64,000 nucleotides of DNA from assembly GCA_030041375.1 (NCBI GenBank), contig JASHOA010000060.1, forward strand, positions 124,001-188,000, in the 5' to 3' direction. Below are positions 16,554-24,821 of this stretch, piece by piece. Under the pieces are notes generated by a model. It had not been told where the DNA came from and made no database searches. It worked only from the letters and a program-made list of their open reading frames with translations. The position numbers were made by a program, and so were the translations under genes. This DNA comes from Acetobacteraceae bacterium. GTDB taxonomy: Bacteria; Pseudomonadota; Alphaproteobacteria; Acetobacterales; Acetobacteraceae. Each line of letters starts with the position of its first letter. Within the stretch, counting starts at the first letter, position 1.

Positions 16554-18371
16554 TCAGCCGCCGAACGGTATCGGCCCGAACTGTTCGGCAAGCGGGCCAA
16601 GCGCAGCAACCGGCAGGAAGAGGAGCGCACCGATAACCAGGATCGTGCCGAGTATGAGGAACCCGAACGTCCATGTGTCGTCGCGCATGGTCGCAAGGGA
16701 CGCCGGCGCCGGCTTTTTTCGCCCGAGATAGAAGGCCATTGCCATTGGCGCCAGGATCGGCAGGTAGCGCGAGAACAGCATCACGAGGCCGGTCGCGATA
16801 TCCCACGGCACTGCTTCCGGCGCCGGGCTTGGGTTGTTGTTCAGGCCATAGGTCGTGCCCAGGCCGTCCATGGCCGATCCGTTGTTCGCGGAAGACGAGG
16901 AGAATTGATAAACGATCTCGGAGAAGCCATGCGGCCCGGGATTGGCGACGGCCTCTGTTCCCCACGGGGTTGCTGCGAACACGCCGCTCGGCCCCAGAAT
17001 AAGCAGGGGATGCACGAGCAAGGCGACCATGGCGAGTTTCATCTCCCTGGCACCCACCTTGCGTCCGAGATATTCCGGTGTGCGCCCCACCATCTGCCCG
17101 GCAAGAAAGACGCCGACGATCAGGAAGATCAGGAAGTTGATCATCCCCACGCCTTTGCCTCCGAATATGCAATTGAGCCACATGCCGACGAGCGGTGAGA
17201 TGCTGGCAATCGGATTGAGGCTGTCGTGCTCCGCATTGACCGCACCGCAGGTCACGTCGGTCGTGATCGCGGCGAACACCGCGCCGGCCGATGTGCCGAA
17301 GCGCAATTCCTTGCCCTCGAGATTCCCGAGCGCCTGATCAACCGGCAAGCTCGCGACCTTGGGGACGGTGAAGGCGAGCGAACCGCCAGGCGCATTGGCA
17401 TCGGCGACATGATACGCATGCGCGACCGGCGTGCCGGTGAAGGCCGGGTTGGGCCTCAGCGTGTCGAAATTGATCGCCCACCAGATCACTCCGATCATCA
17501 TCGCCAGCATGACCCCGTAGATGACAACCGAGTGGCGCACCCGACGCAGCATGCGGCCGTACATCAGCACCAGCGTGAACGGAAAGATCATCATCAGGAA
17601 GGTGGTCTCGAAATTCGAGATCGCCGTCGGGTTCTCGAGCGGATGGGCGGAGTTCATGCCGTAAAATCCGCCTCCGTTCGTGCCCAGCATCTTGATCGGG
17701 ATGGTGGCTGCGACCGGACCGACGATGATGTGCTGCGGAACCGCCTGACCATGCGAGTCGAGTCCCATCGCACCCGCCTGCAGCGTGGCTACCGAGTGCT
17801 GGCTCGCGAAGGTCATCGGCATTCCCTGCCAAATGAAAACGACCCCGGCGATGAGCGCAGCCGGCAGATAGATAAAGACGACGACCCGCCACATATCGAC
17901 GAAGAAATTGCCGACCGTCGGCTCGCCGCGAAAGCAGCGAATGATCGCCGTCAGCGCGCAGAACCCGACCGAAGCCGACAGGAACATGTTCGGCAGGATG
18001 AAGAAGATCTGGCTGAAGTTCGAAAGACTCTGATCTCCCGAATAGTGCTGCAGGTTGGTGTTCGTCATGAATGAGATGACGGTATTGAAGATCGTCGAGG
18101 GGGCGAGGATGCCGCGCCCGAGCGGATTAAGGGGCGCAATGGGCTGAAGGCAGAGAACGAGGTAGCCGTATGTGAACAACGCGCCCGTGAAGATCAGCAT
18201 TGCCACCGCGTACTGCTTCCAGTTCTGCGGCCCGCTATCGAGTCGTGACTGGCACCAGGCGATCACGCGGGGGCCCTTGAGGCGCCCATCCATGACCGAC
18301 GCGAAATAGCTGCTGAGCGGAATCGAAATCAGGATCGTGACGACGATCAGAAGGATAGGCAGCGTCCACAT
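16554..18371 (-). CDS. kdpA: Potassium-transporting ATPase subunit A
   Basis: A 605-residue channel-like K+-binding subunit with at least ten hydrophobic helices. Selectivity-filter-type segments are visible: SFMTNTNLQHYSGD, MLGTNGGGFYGMNSAHPLENP, DVTCGAVNAEHDSLNP and SSSANNGSAMDGL, in the usual four-repeat order. Length is slightly above the E. coli protein (557 residues). It is the first large gene of the operon. Together with KdpB, C and F it forms the inner-membrane pump used at low external potassium. Confidence 0.96.
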   Translation of the reverse strand: MWTLPILLIVVTILISIPLSSYFASVMDGRLKGPRVIAWCQSRLDSGPQNWKQYAVAMLIFTGALFTYGYLVLCLQPIAPLNPLGRGILAPSTIFNTVISFMTNTNLQHYSGDQSLSNFSQIFFILPNMFLSASVGFCALTAIIRCFRGEPTVGNFFVDMWRVVVFIYLPAALIAGVVFIWQGMPMTFASQHSVATLQAGAMGLDSHGQAVPQHIIVGPVAATIPIKMLGTNGGGFYGMNSAHPLENPTAISNFETTFLMMIFPFTLVLMYGRMLRRVRHSVVIYGVMLAMMIGVIWWAINFDTLRPNPAFTGTPVAHAYHVADANAPGGSLAFTVPKVASLPVDQALGNLEGKELRFGTSAGAVFAAITTDVTCGAVNAEHDSLNPIASISPLVGMWLNCIFGGKGVGMINFLIFLIVGVFLAGQMVGRTPEYLGRKVGAREMKLAMVALLVHPLLILGPSGVFAATPWGTEAVANPGPHGFSEIVYQFSSSSANNGSAMDGLGTTYGLNNNPSPAPEAVPWDIATGLVMLFSRYLPILAPMAMAFYLGRKKPAPASLATMRDDTWTFGFLILGTILVIGALLFLPVAALGPLAEQFGPIPFGG

Positions 18372-18437
18372 GGTTTCACCTGGTCGTTCTGCGGCCTGCG
18401 GAAACTCCGGAAGCAGTCGTTCGTCTGAGCCAGTTTC

Positions 18438-18518
18438 TCAGAACCATTCGGGTCGAATCAGTGCGACCCCGAGATAGACAAAGAGCGCCCCGGCAATCAG
18501 CGCGGTAACGTAAATCAT
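18438..18518 (-). CDS. kdpF: KdpF small membrane subunit
   Basis: A 26-residue hydrophobic peptide starting MIYVTALIAG and ending ALIRPEWF, with the single helix and LIRPE(W/R)F ending typical of KdpF. It lies upstream of kdpA and stabilises the pump in known systems. Confidence 0.85.
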   Translation of the reverse strand: MIYVTALIAGALFVYLGVALIRPEWF

Positions 18519-18523
18519 GGTGC

Positions 18524-18625
18524 TCAGATCCGATCGCACGCGTCGAGGAAGGCAGCGCACAGAGCGACGCTGGCGATTCCAAGCACGAACAGAGAGGGTA
18601 GCCAGATCGTAAGATTCATCGCCAT
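18524..18625 (-). CDS. Small membrane protein preceding kdpF
   Basis: A 33-residue frame starting MAMNLTIWLPSL and ending CDRI, with one hydrophobic helix. It ends 5 bp before the kdpF start, the spacing expected of a co-translated gene. Similar tiny ORFs are found ahead of kdpF in other alphaproteobacteria as far as I recall. Its role is unknown; a helper peptide for the Kdp pump is a guess. Confidence 0.5.
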   Translation of the reverse strand: MAMNLTIWLPSLFVLGIASVALCAAFLDACDRI

Positions 18626-19149
18626 GATTCCTGACCGTGCAGAAAGCCCCAATGACCATCTATCACAGGTGGTGCATGATCCGCGCCAGGTCATTACGAA
18701 AGCGTATGCAGGCGCGTTGATCTGCATCGACGGTGCGTACGCTAGAGCGGGCCTGGAAAGTTGTCCATAATAATGGCATATAAGTTATGGAGGCGCGCAT
18801 ATAGCGGCAATGCCGCTCTTCCTCCAAGGAAGTATAATATTCATATGGAGCGTCGCTCGCGATGCGACCGAGCATGTCGATGCGCAAACTATGGACGCGA
18901 AGCGCAATCGGCACTTGCAGTGAGGCGGAGACGCTGCGCCCGGAACCGTTGGTTCGGCAACGAGGCAGGCCAGGAGGGGTGATACCGCATGTCAGGCCGT
19001 TGCATTCTCGAACGGTAGGAGACAGCGAACTGCGCCTGTTTTTTCGACTTGGAGACGTCACCGAGGGCTTTCCCGCGGGCACAGGAATGCACGATGTCAT
19101 CCTCTTCACTCGCCGCTGCCGGGTTGCGAATGCGGTGTAAGCGGCGCCA
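18626..19149. other. Gap upstream of the kdp operon, no convincing gene
   Basis: About 520 bp. It must hold the kdp promoter and contains AT-richer patches around 18760-18860 (for example ATAATGGCATATAAG). Open frames on both strands show no recognisable protein. No clear KdpE-type operator could be identified by eye. Confidence 0.4.
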
Positions 19150-19332
19150 TCAGCTCGCGCCTACGATTGCCACCAACACCTGCGCGAACAGTGCGAGCGC
19201 GAGACATGCGGCAATCGTCAGGCCGGCCTCACGGAAGAACGCGCCCGGCGTGAATGTTTTGTCTGGCGCGTCGACATCGTCGAATCGTCTATCCGGCGCA
19301 TGCATGTGCAAAGCCGCGTGCAGCTTTTCCAT
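19150..19332 (-). CDS. Small single-helix membrane protein
   Basis: A 60-residue protein starting MEKLHAALHMHAPDRRFDD. ATG 19332 is chosen because GGAGG lies 5-6 bases upstream; a GTG 12 bases earlier is also in frame. The N-terminal half is hydrophilic with several His and Asp residues, and the C-terminal half is one transmembrane helix (AGLTIAACLALALFAQVLVAIVG). Not recognised. A perfect palindrome TATAAG-T-CTTATA lies about 110 bp upstream (19445-19457) in its presumed promoter region. Confidence 0.5.
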   Translation of the reverse strand: MEKLHAALHMHAPDRRFDDVDAPDKTFTPGAFFREAGLTIAACLALALFAQVLVAIVGAS

Positions 19333-19500
19333 GAAACCCTCCACAGGCAGACTTGCGGCGCAGGGACGCCGTGCTCAGCGCATTGCCGGTGGGTAGCTGG
19401 CGACAGTCCAATATAAAAGCGAGTGGATATGATATGCAGAAAAATATAAGTCTTATACTGCATTGCGCAGGCACCGGGGCTTTGCGGTATTTGCCGCGAG

Positions 19501-19851
19501 TTGCCCTTAGCTCAGAAACCTTTCCTTGAAGAGGCCGGCCACGTCATATCCGCCATCCTCTCGACCGATGGCCCCTACCTCTCCTGCCGGATGCACGGTG
19601 GCGTGGCGCTCGGCCCTGCTGGCCTGCGATATTTCCGGCCTGGGTCCCGCGTGCCCACGCTCGCCGAACCCAGCCCCGCTTTTTCTGCCCACGTGCGTCG
19701 AGAGTATTTCTTCAGCTCGCCCGCCGGGGGCGCGCTACGCCGCTGGGTAGCGAGGCATCCGCGCATCGCCAGGACCTTCGCTGCGTGTGAGCCTTATTTG
19801 CCGCGCTGGCACGATCGGGCGATCGTCGAAGGCAAGGCGCTAGCTCCGTGA
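19501..19851 (+). CDS. Hypothetical protein, doubtful
   Basis: A 116-residue frame with a TTG start (19501). It has no recognisable domain; a C-terminal stretch rich in Arg, Trp and aromatic residues (RRWVARHPRIARTF) could be real or chance in GC-rich DNA. No strong ribosome-binding site is seen. It is listed because no better frame covers the region. Confidence 0.22.
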   Translation: MPLAQKPFLEEAGHVISAILSTDGPYLSCRMHGGVALGPAGLRYFRPGSRVPTLAEPSPAFSAHVRREYFFSSPAGGALRRWVARHPRIARTFAACEPYLPRWHDRAIVEGKALAP

Positions 19852-19879
19852 TCGTCTTCCAACACCCGAGATGCTCTGA

Positions 19880-20254
19880 ATGACCCTGACCAAGCAACAG
19901 CATTGGGTGGCAACGAAGATCGACACCAGGATGCAGAAGCTCATGCGCGCCGGCAAGGATAACCTGGCCATCATGAGGCCGATGGCCGATCACATGCCGG
20001 CATTCCACCCACTGCTGAACACCGCTGAGCCGGACGCCGTGGACCAGGGAAGCATCGGAAAGTGTGGGGTGGGGCATGCTGAGGCAGCCTCGGGCGTCGC
20101 CCGCTGCTCGCGTCCGCCCCGGGCCGCCGTGCCTGTCGCTTCATCCGCCCAGGCTACCGTTCGCCCCGGCGTCTGTCTCAGCCACCCCACACTTTCCGAT
20201 GCTTCCCAACGCCGGCTAACCGGAGGGCCGATTAGCCGCGCACCGCGCTCCTGA
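19880..20254 (+). CDS. Hypothetical protein, 3' part overrun by an inverted-repeat element
   Basis: The first 55 residues (MTLTKQQHWVATKIDTRMQK...) look like ordinary protein with an amphipathic helix. From about residue 56 the frame runs through the inverted-repeat element at 20047-20207 and becomes low-complexity Ala/Arg/Pro. The original gene was probably truncated by insertion of that element. Function unknown. Confidence 0.35.
   Translation: MTLTKQQHWVATKIDTRMQKLMRAGKDNLAIMRPMADHMPAFHPLLNTAEPDAVDQGSIGKCGVGHAEAASGVARCSRPPRAAVPVASSAQATVRPGVCLSHPTLSDASQRRLTGGPISRAPRS
20047..20207. repeat. 161-bp inverted-repeat element (MITE-like)
   Basis: The outer arms 20047-20072 and 20182-20207 are perfect 26-bp inverted repeats (GGGAAGCATCGGAAAGTGTG... 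on the left). Further in, the arms pair imperfectly (CTGAGGCAG against CTGAGACAG). The centre is about 60 bp and GC-rich. No transposase is inside, so it could be a non-autonomous element or a large hairpin. It interrupts a hypothetical gene. Confidence 0.7.
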
Positions 20255-21089
20255 ACGCAGCAGCCAAAGCGGCGAGCGCATCGCGTGGTCGGCTGTCCTT
20301 GACCCTCGAGTGAAGCAGCACGGGCAAGCGCGGTAATTCGGGGAGCCCAAGCTTGGGACCCACGTCAACGGCACCAAATGGCAACATACGCGGCGCCAAT
20401 GCAGCAATGCCGAGCCCGGCCATGACGGCGGCGGCGACTGCCGCAACGCTGCCGCCGACAAAAATTTCTATCCAGGGCACGCCTGCCGCATCGAGAAGCT
20501 GCTCGGCTATTGCACGCACGCCGCAGGGGGCGGCCATCGTGGCCAGCGGCAGGGGCTCGCCCCCGCGATGCTGCCAGCCTGGCGCGGCGAACCAGCCGAA
20601 TCTTTCCTCGGCCAGAATTTCCCCGCCGCTGCGCCCGTCATGCAGGCGGACGATCACGGCATCGAGCTCTCGCCGATCGAAGCTTTGCAGCAGGTCGCCC
20701 GATGACCCCATCCGGATTTCGATCACCAGTTGCGGGTCTTGCGCATTCATGCGCGCGATCAGCGCGGGTAGCTCCGGCCCTGCAACATGATCGCTGATCC
20801 CGATGGTCAGGCGCTGGCGGGCCCCGTCAATTGCGGCGAGCGCGCGGTCGTGTACCTCCAACAGTTCGCGGGCGTGTTCAAGAAAGGCCGCGCCTCGCGC
20901 GGAAAGCTGGACGTACCGGGGCGTCCGTTCGACGAGCCGGCAGCCGAGTCTGGCTTCAAGCCGCTTCAGCTTCAGGCTGACCGCGGCCTGCGTCATCTGC
21001 AGTGCCTCGGCCGCACGAGTGAAGCTGGAAAGCTCCACGACGCGGGTAAAGGCCTGAATGGCATCCAGGTCGAGGAGGCGCCCTGTCAT
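20232..21089 (-). CDS. LysR-family transcriptional regulator
   Basis: A 285-residue LysR protein. The N-terminal helix-turn-helix is clear (IQAFTRVVELSSFTRAAEAL, then MTQAAVSLKLKRLEARLG), followed by an effector-binding domain with GISDHVAGPELPALI. It is divergent from the NTF2-like and tautomerase genes that start 87 bp away, the usual layout for a LysR regulator and its target operon. The effector cannot be read from the sequence. Confidence 0.9.
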   Translation of the reverse strand: MTGRLLDLDAIQAFTRVVELSSFTRAAEALQMTQAAVSLKLKRLEARLGCRLVERTPRYVQLSARGAAFLEHARELLEVHDRALAAIDGARQRLTIGISDHVAGPELPALIARMNAQDPQLVIEIRMGSSGDLLQSFDRRELDAVIVRLHDGRSGGEILAEERFGWFAAPGWQHRGGEPLPLATMAAPCGVRAIAEQLLDAAGVPWIEIFVGGSVAAVAAAVMAGLGIAALAPRMLPFGAVDVGPKLGLPELPRLPVLLHSRVKDSRPRDALAALAAAFRSAVRG

Positions 21090-21175
21090 TTCAAAACCTT
21101 ATTACTGATATTAGTTTCCATAGCAAAGAAGAATGGCTACGTATAGATCGGTGATCCGAACCAAGGGAGGTCTTG

Positions 21176-21613
21176 ATGGCTGCTGCCGTTCTTGCGCCAC
21201 CGCCGGTGCCCCGCGACGATCCGCCCGCAGTGCAGCAACCGGCCGACCCTCGTCTTCCGAGACTCATGGCGGCGCTCCAGAGATATTTGAACTGCATGTA
21301 TGACTGCGACACCTCGCGTCTCGACGAGGTGTTCCGACCCACCGCGCAACTCCATGGCTTCCGCGACGGCGTGATGCAGGCCTGGCCGATGGACGTCTAT
21401 CGGGAGGTCCTGAACCGCCGCCAGTCGCCGAAATCACAGAACGCGCTGCGCCAGGATGAAATCCTGTTTGTGGATTTCGCGTCGCCGACGATGGCGCTCG
21501 TCAAAGTGCGGGTCCGGATCGCGGCATGGGTGTTTATCGACTACCTGACCTGGCACTGCGAGGGCGGAGAATGGTTGATCACGTCGAAGGGGTTCCACCT
21601 GGAGTCCGAGTAA
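21176..21613 (+). CDS. NTF2-like (SnoaL / lumazine-binding type) protein
   Basis: A 145-residue protein. ATG 21176 has GGGAGG at the right distance and is preferred to a TTG one codon earlier. The pattern ALQRYLNCMYDCDTSRLDEVF, FRPTAQLHGFRDG, and the paired strands ALVKVRVRIAAWVFIDYL and WLITSKGFHLE fit the cone-shaped NTF2-like fold of the putative lumazine-binding family. These proteins are often small enzymes or ligand binders. It is the first gene of a pair with a tautomerase, divergent from a LysR regulator, suggesting a small inducible degradative unit. Confidence 0.75.
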   Translation: MAAAVLAPPPVPRDDPPAVQQPADPRLPRLMAALQRYLNCMYDCDTSRLDEVFRPTAQLHGFRDGVMQAWPMDVYREVLNRRQSPKSQNALRQDEILFVDFASPTMALVKVRVRIAAWVFIDYLTWHCEGGEWLITSKGFHLESE

Positions 21614-21680
21614 TTCCCTCGGCCCGCCAAAGAAGAGCGGGTCGGAAAGCAGCACCAGAGGAAAGCAGGAAGGACCAGAG

Positions 21681-22061
21681 ATGCCGCTCACCCAGATCTC
21701 GCTGCGCGCCGGAAAACCGGAAGCCTATCGGCAGGCGATCTTTGACGGGCTTTACCGTGCCATGCGAGAAACGTTCAACGTACCCGAAGACGATCAGTTC
21801 ATGACCATCACGGAACATGATGCGGCGAACTTTCGCTACAGCGCGTCTTATTTCGGTGTTGCCCGGAGCGAAGACCTCGTGCTGATCCAGATCGCGGCCA
21901 ACAACACGCGCACCGTGGAACAGAAAAAAGCACTGTTTCGGCGCATCACGGAGTTGCTTGGCGAAAGCCCCGGCGTCCGGCCGGAGGACGTGTTCGTGAA
22001 CATCGTCGAGGTCGCGAAAGAGAATTGGTCCTTCGGTCACGGCCTCGCGCAATACGCATGA
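21681..22061 (+). CDS. Tautomerase-family protein (4-oxalocrotonate tautomerase-like)
   Basis: A 126-residue protein starting MPLTQISLRAGK, with Pro2 available as the catalytic base after Met removal. It continues YRQAIFDGLYRAMRETFNVPEDD and ends with the VFVNIVEVAKENWSFGHGLAQYA block, typical of the longer tautomerase subfamily. A GGAAAGCAGGAAGG-type ribosome-binding stretch precedes the start. It is probably co-transcribed with the NTF2-like gene. Substrate unknown; members act on keto-enol isomerisation and on halogenated acids. Confidence 0.85.
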   Translation: MPLTQISLRAGKPEAYRQAIFDGLYRAMRETFNVPEDDQFMTITEHDAANFRYSASYFGVARSEDLVLIQIAANNTRTVEQKKALFRRITELLGESPGVRPEDVFVNIVEVAKENWSFGHGLAQYA

Positions 22062-22068
22062 GGCCAGG

Positions 22069-22174
22069 GGCTCTGGTGCCAATAGGGTGAAGGGCAAGAG
22101 GTTCCGCGATCGGTCGCTGGTGTTCTCGGCTCTAGACCGGTGTCGGGCTGCACAGTCAGCCCGGCACGGGTCTA
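22069..22174. repeat. Solo IS6-type terminus joined to a dispersed hairpin
   Basis: From GGCTCTGGTGCCAATAGGG the sequence follows the left end of the IS6 remnant at 6441 for about 65 bp, then enters a 42-bp hairpin (22133-22174, TAGACCGGTGTCGGGCTG arm). No transposase is attached. It is a copy of one end only. Confidence 0.75.
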
Positions 22175-22269
22175 GGAACGCACGAACTGCCACATTTCAG
22201 CCATCATGGGCGTCAAGGAAGAATGTTGCTGCAACGACTCGCGCTACCTGCTGCTCGGATGGCAGGCAA

Positions 22270-22764
22270 ATGCAACATGATCAGCCGGTTCCTGAAATAG
22301 CCCGAGCCTGGGTTGTCCCGACCCTGGTGCTGATGGTGATTGTCGCGACCTTGACCGCGTGTAGCTCCGGCGCCGTCTACGATGACGCGGTTGCTCGCGG
22401 CACCCCACTCTCGCTGGCACCCGACGAGCTGCATCATTCGCGGGACGTTTCCACGGCCGTCGTGATCGGACCCTCGGTCGTAGGCTACGCGTCATGGTAC
22501 AAGCGTGGCCCGCACCTGGAACGAACCTGCGCCGGGAAACCGCTGTTGGATAATGGACTTTTGGCGGCGTCGCCGACCCTCCCCGTGGGCACGGAGGTGC
22601 GTGTGACACTCCTCCATGGTGATCGTTCGGTGATTGTCTGGGTGGACGATTGCATGCCGCCGGGGCGCCGGGTCATCGATCTGTCGGTAGAAGCAGCGCG
22701 CGAGCTCGGCTTGCTTCAGCGTGGTGTTGCCTTGGTTCAAGTCACACCTGTCGCCTGGCGGTAG
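22270..22764 (+). CDS. rlpA: RlpA-like double-psi beta-barrel lipoprotein
   Basis: A 164-residue protein. ATG 22270 is chosen because a lipoprotein signal follows directly: a hydrophobic stretch VVPTLVLMVIVATL ending in the lipobox LTAC. The mature part has the RlpA/DPBB pattern: GYASWYKRGPHLERTCAGK, then AASPTLPVGTEVRVTLLHG, VWVDDCMPPGRRVIDLS and AARELGLL. Known RlpA is a septal lytic transglycosylase acting on denuded peptidoglycan; this one has no SPOR domain and is short. It probably sits in the outer membrane facing the periplasm. Confidence 0.82.
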   Translation: MQHDQPVPEIARAWVVPTLVLMVIVATLTACSSGAVYDDAVARGTPLSLAPDELHHSRDVSTAVVIGPSVVGYASWYKRGPHLERTCAGKPLLDNGLLAASPTLPVGTEVRVTLLHGDRSVIVWVDDCMPPGRRVIDLSVEAARELGLLQRGVALVQVTPVAWR

Positions 22765-22790
22765 TGCACGGCGCGCCACGAAGATCGCGC

Positions 22791-23475
<685 letters not shown>

Positions 23476-23659
23476 TCAGTTTGCCTTGAGAAGCGCTGCT
23501 GCCCTGACTGTTCCGTATAGATCGTCTATGACAGATATGGTATAGGGCGCCCCGCTCGCCGCAATATTGGCGTCGCACGTGTGGCCACGCCGCCACCGCC
23601 GGCGAACGAAGGCGGGCTATGCGAAGCGATGCCCTGACTCTGAGGGGGGTGGCCGGGAA

Positions 23660-24805
23660 ATGTCGAAGCGCGCGCTGGGCGGCCTGGGCCTGCTGGTGCT
23701 GCTGGCGGCGGTTGTCGCGTGGCGGCTGGGCCTGGATCGCGGCGTCTCGCACGCCAAGGCCGAGACCCCACCACCCGCCGTGCCCGTCACTCCCGGCATC
23801 GTCACCGCCTCCAACATGCCGGTCTATCTCCAGGGTATCGGCACGGTCCAGGCCTTCAACACCGTAACGATCGAGACCCGCGTCGGCGGGCCGATCGTCA
23901 AGGTAGCCTTTACCGAAGGTCAGGAGGTGAAGACGGGCGACCTGCTGTTCCAGATCGACCCCCGCCCCTACCAGGACGCGCTCGAGCAGGCACTGGCGGC
24001 AAAGGCGAAAGACCAGGCGCTGCTCGGGGCCGCCCAGGCGGATCTGGCGCGCTACGCCTCCCTGGTCGGCCACGGTTTCCAGACCCGGCAAAGCTATGAC
24101 GACCAGCGCGGCCTGGTGGCAGAGCTTCAGGCCGCCATCGAGGGCGATCACGCAGCGATCGCCACCGCGGCACTGAACCTGAGCTACACCGACATCCGCT
24201 CGCCGATCGATGGACGCACCGGCGCACAGATGGTGGATATCGGCAACCTGCTGCAGGTGGCCAACAACACGCCGCTGGTCGTGGTCACCCAGATGCAGCC
24301 GATCTTCGTCAGTTTCACGCTGCCGCAGGACAAGCTGGACGAGATCCGTCATTACCAGCAGCTCGCGCCCCTGCCGGTAACCGCGCTCAGCGCCGACGGC
24401 AAGACCCGGCTCGCTCAAGGCAAGCTGACGCTGATCGACAACAGGGTCAACCAGGCCACCGGCACCGTCCATCTGAAGGCGCAGTTCCTCAACCGCAATG
24501 AACGGCTGTGGCCCGGGGAATTCGTCAACGCCCGGCTGACCCTGCGGGTACTGCACGACGTAGCAACCGTGCCGTCGCAAACGGTGCAGCAGGGGCCGGA
24601 TGGTGATTATGTCTATGTCATCAGTCAGGGCGACACGGTCACACGCCAGAACGTGGTGGTCGCCGATGTCGAGGACGGCCTTGCCGTGATCACCACAGGC
24701 TTGAAGCCGGGCCAGCACGTTGTTGTCGCAGGGCAGTATCGGCTGACCGAAGGAGCGCACGTCACGCTGCGGCAGGCCTATGCCGCGGAATCGGCGAGGC
24801 GGTAG
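23660..24805 (+). CDS. RND efflux periplasmic adaptor subunit (MFP)
   Basis: A 381-residue membrane-fusion protein. ATG 23660 fits the N-terminal anchor (MSKRALGGLGLLVLLAAVVAW); longer in-frame starts add only basic filler. The biotinyl-lipoyl motif GPIVKVAFTEGQEVKTGDLLFQIDPRPY, an alpha-hairpin (about residues 105-165), the NLSYTDIRSPIDGRTG block and the C-terminal PSQTVQQGPDGDYVYV barrel are in the usual order. It links the inner-membrane RND pump to an outer-membrane channel, which is not encoded nearby. Co-transcribed with the RND gene 16 bp downstream; similar to MdtA-type adaptors. Confidence 0.93.
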   Translation: MSKRALGGLGLLVLLAAVVAWRLGLDRGVSHAKAETPPPAVPVTPGIVTASNMPVYLQGIGTVQAFNTVTIETRVGGPIVKVAFTEGQEVKTGDLLFQIDPRPYQDALEQALAAKAKDQALLGAAQADLARYASLVGHGFQTRQSYDDQRGLVAELQAAIEGDHAAIATAALNLSYTDIRSPIDGRTGAQMVDIGNLLQVANNTPLVVVTQMQPIFVSFTLPQDKLDEIRHYQQLAPLPVTALSADGKTRLAQGKLTLIDNRVNQATGTVHLKAQFLNRNERLWPGEFVNARLTLRVLHDVATVPSQTVQQGPDGDYVYVISQGDTVTRQNVVVADVEDGLAVITTGLKPGQHVVVAGQYRLTEGAHVTLRQAYAAESARR

Positions 24806-24821
24806 GCCGGACCGCGCCGCC

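Noticed and set aside
18663-19140. Open frames on both strands upstream of kdp (18663-19109 minus, 18862-19140 plus)
   Set aside because: No domain, no convincing ribosome-binding site, and mutually overlapping; treated as non-coding.
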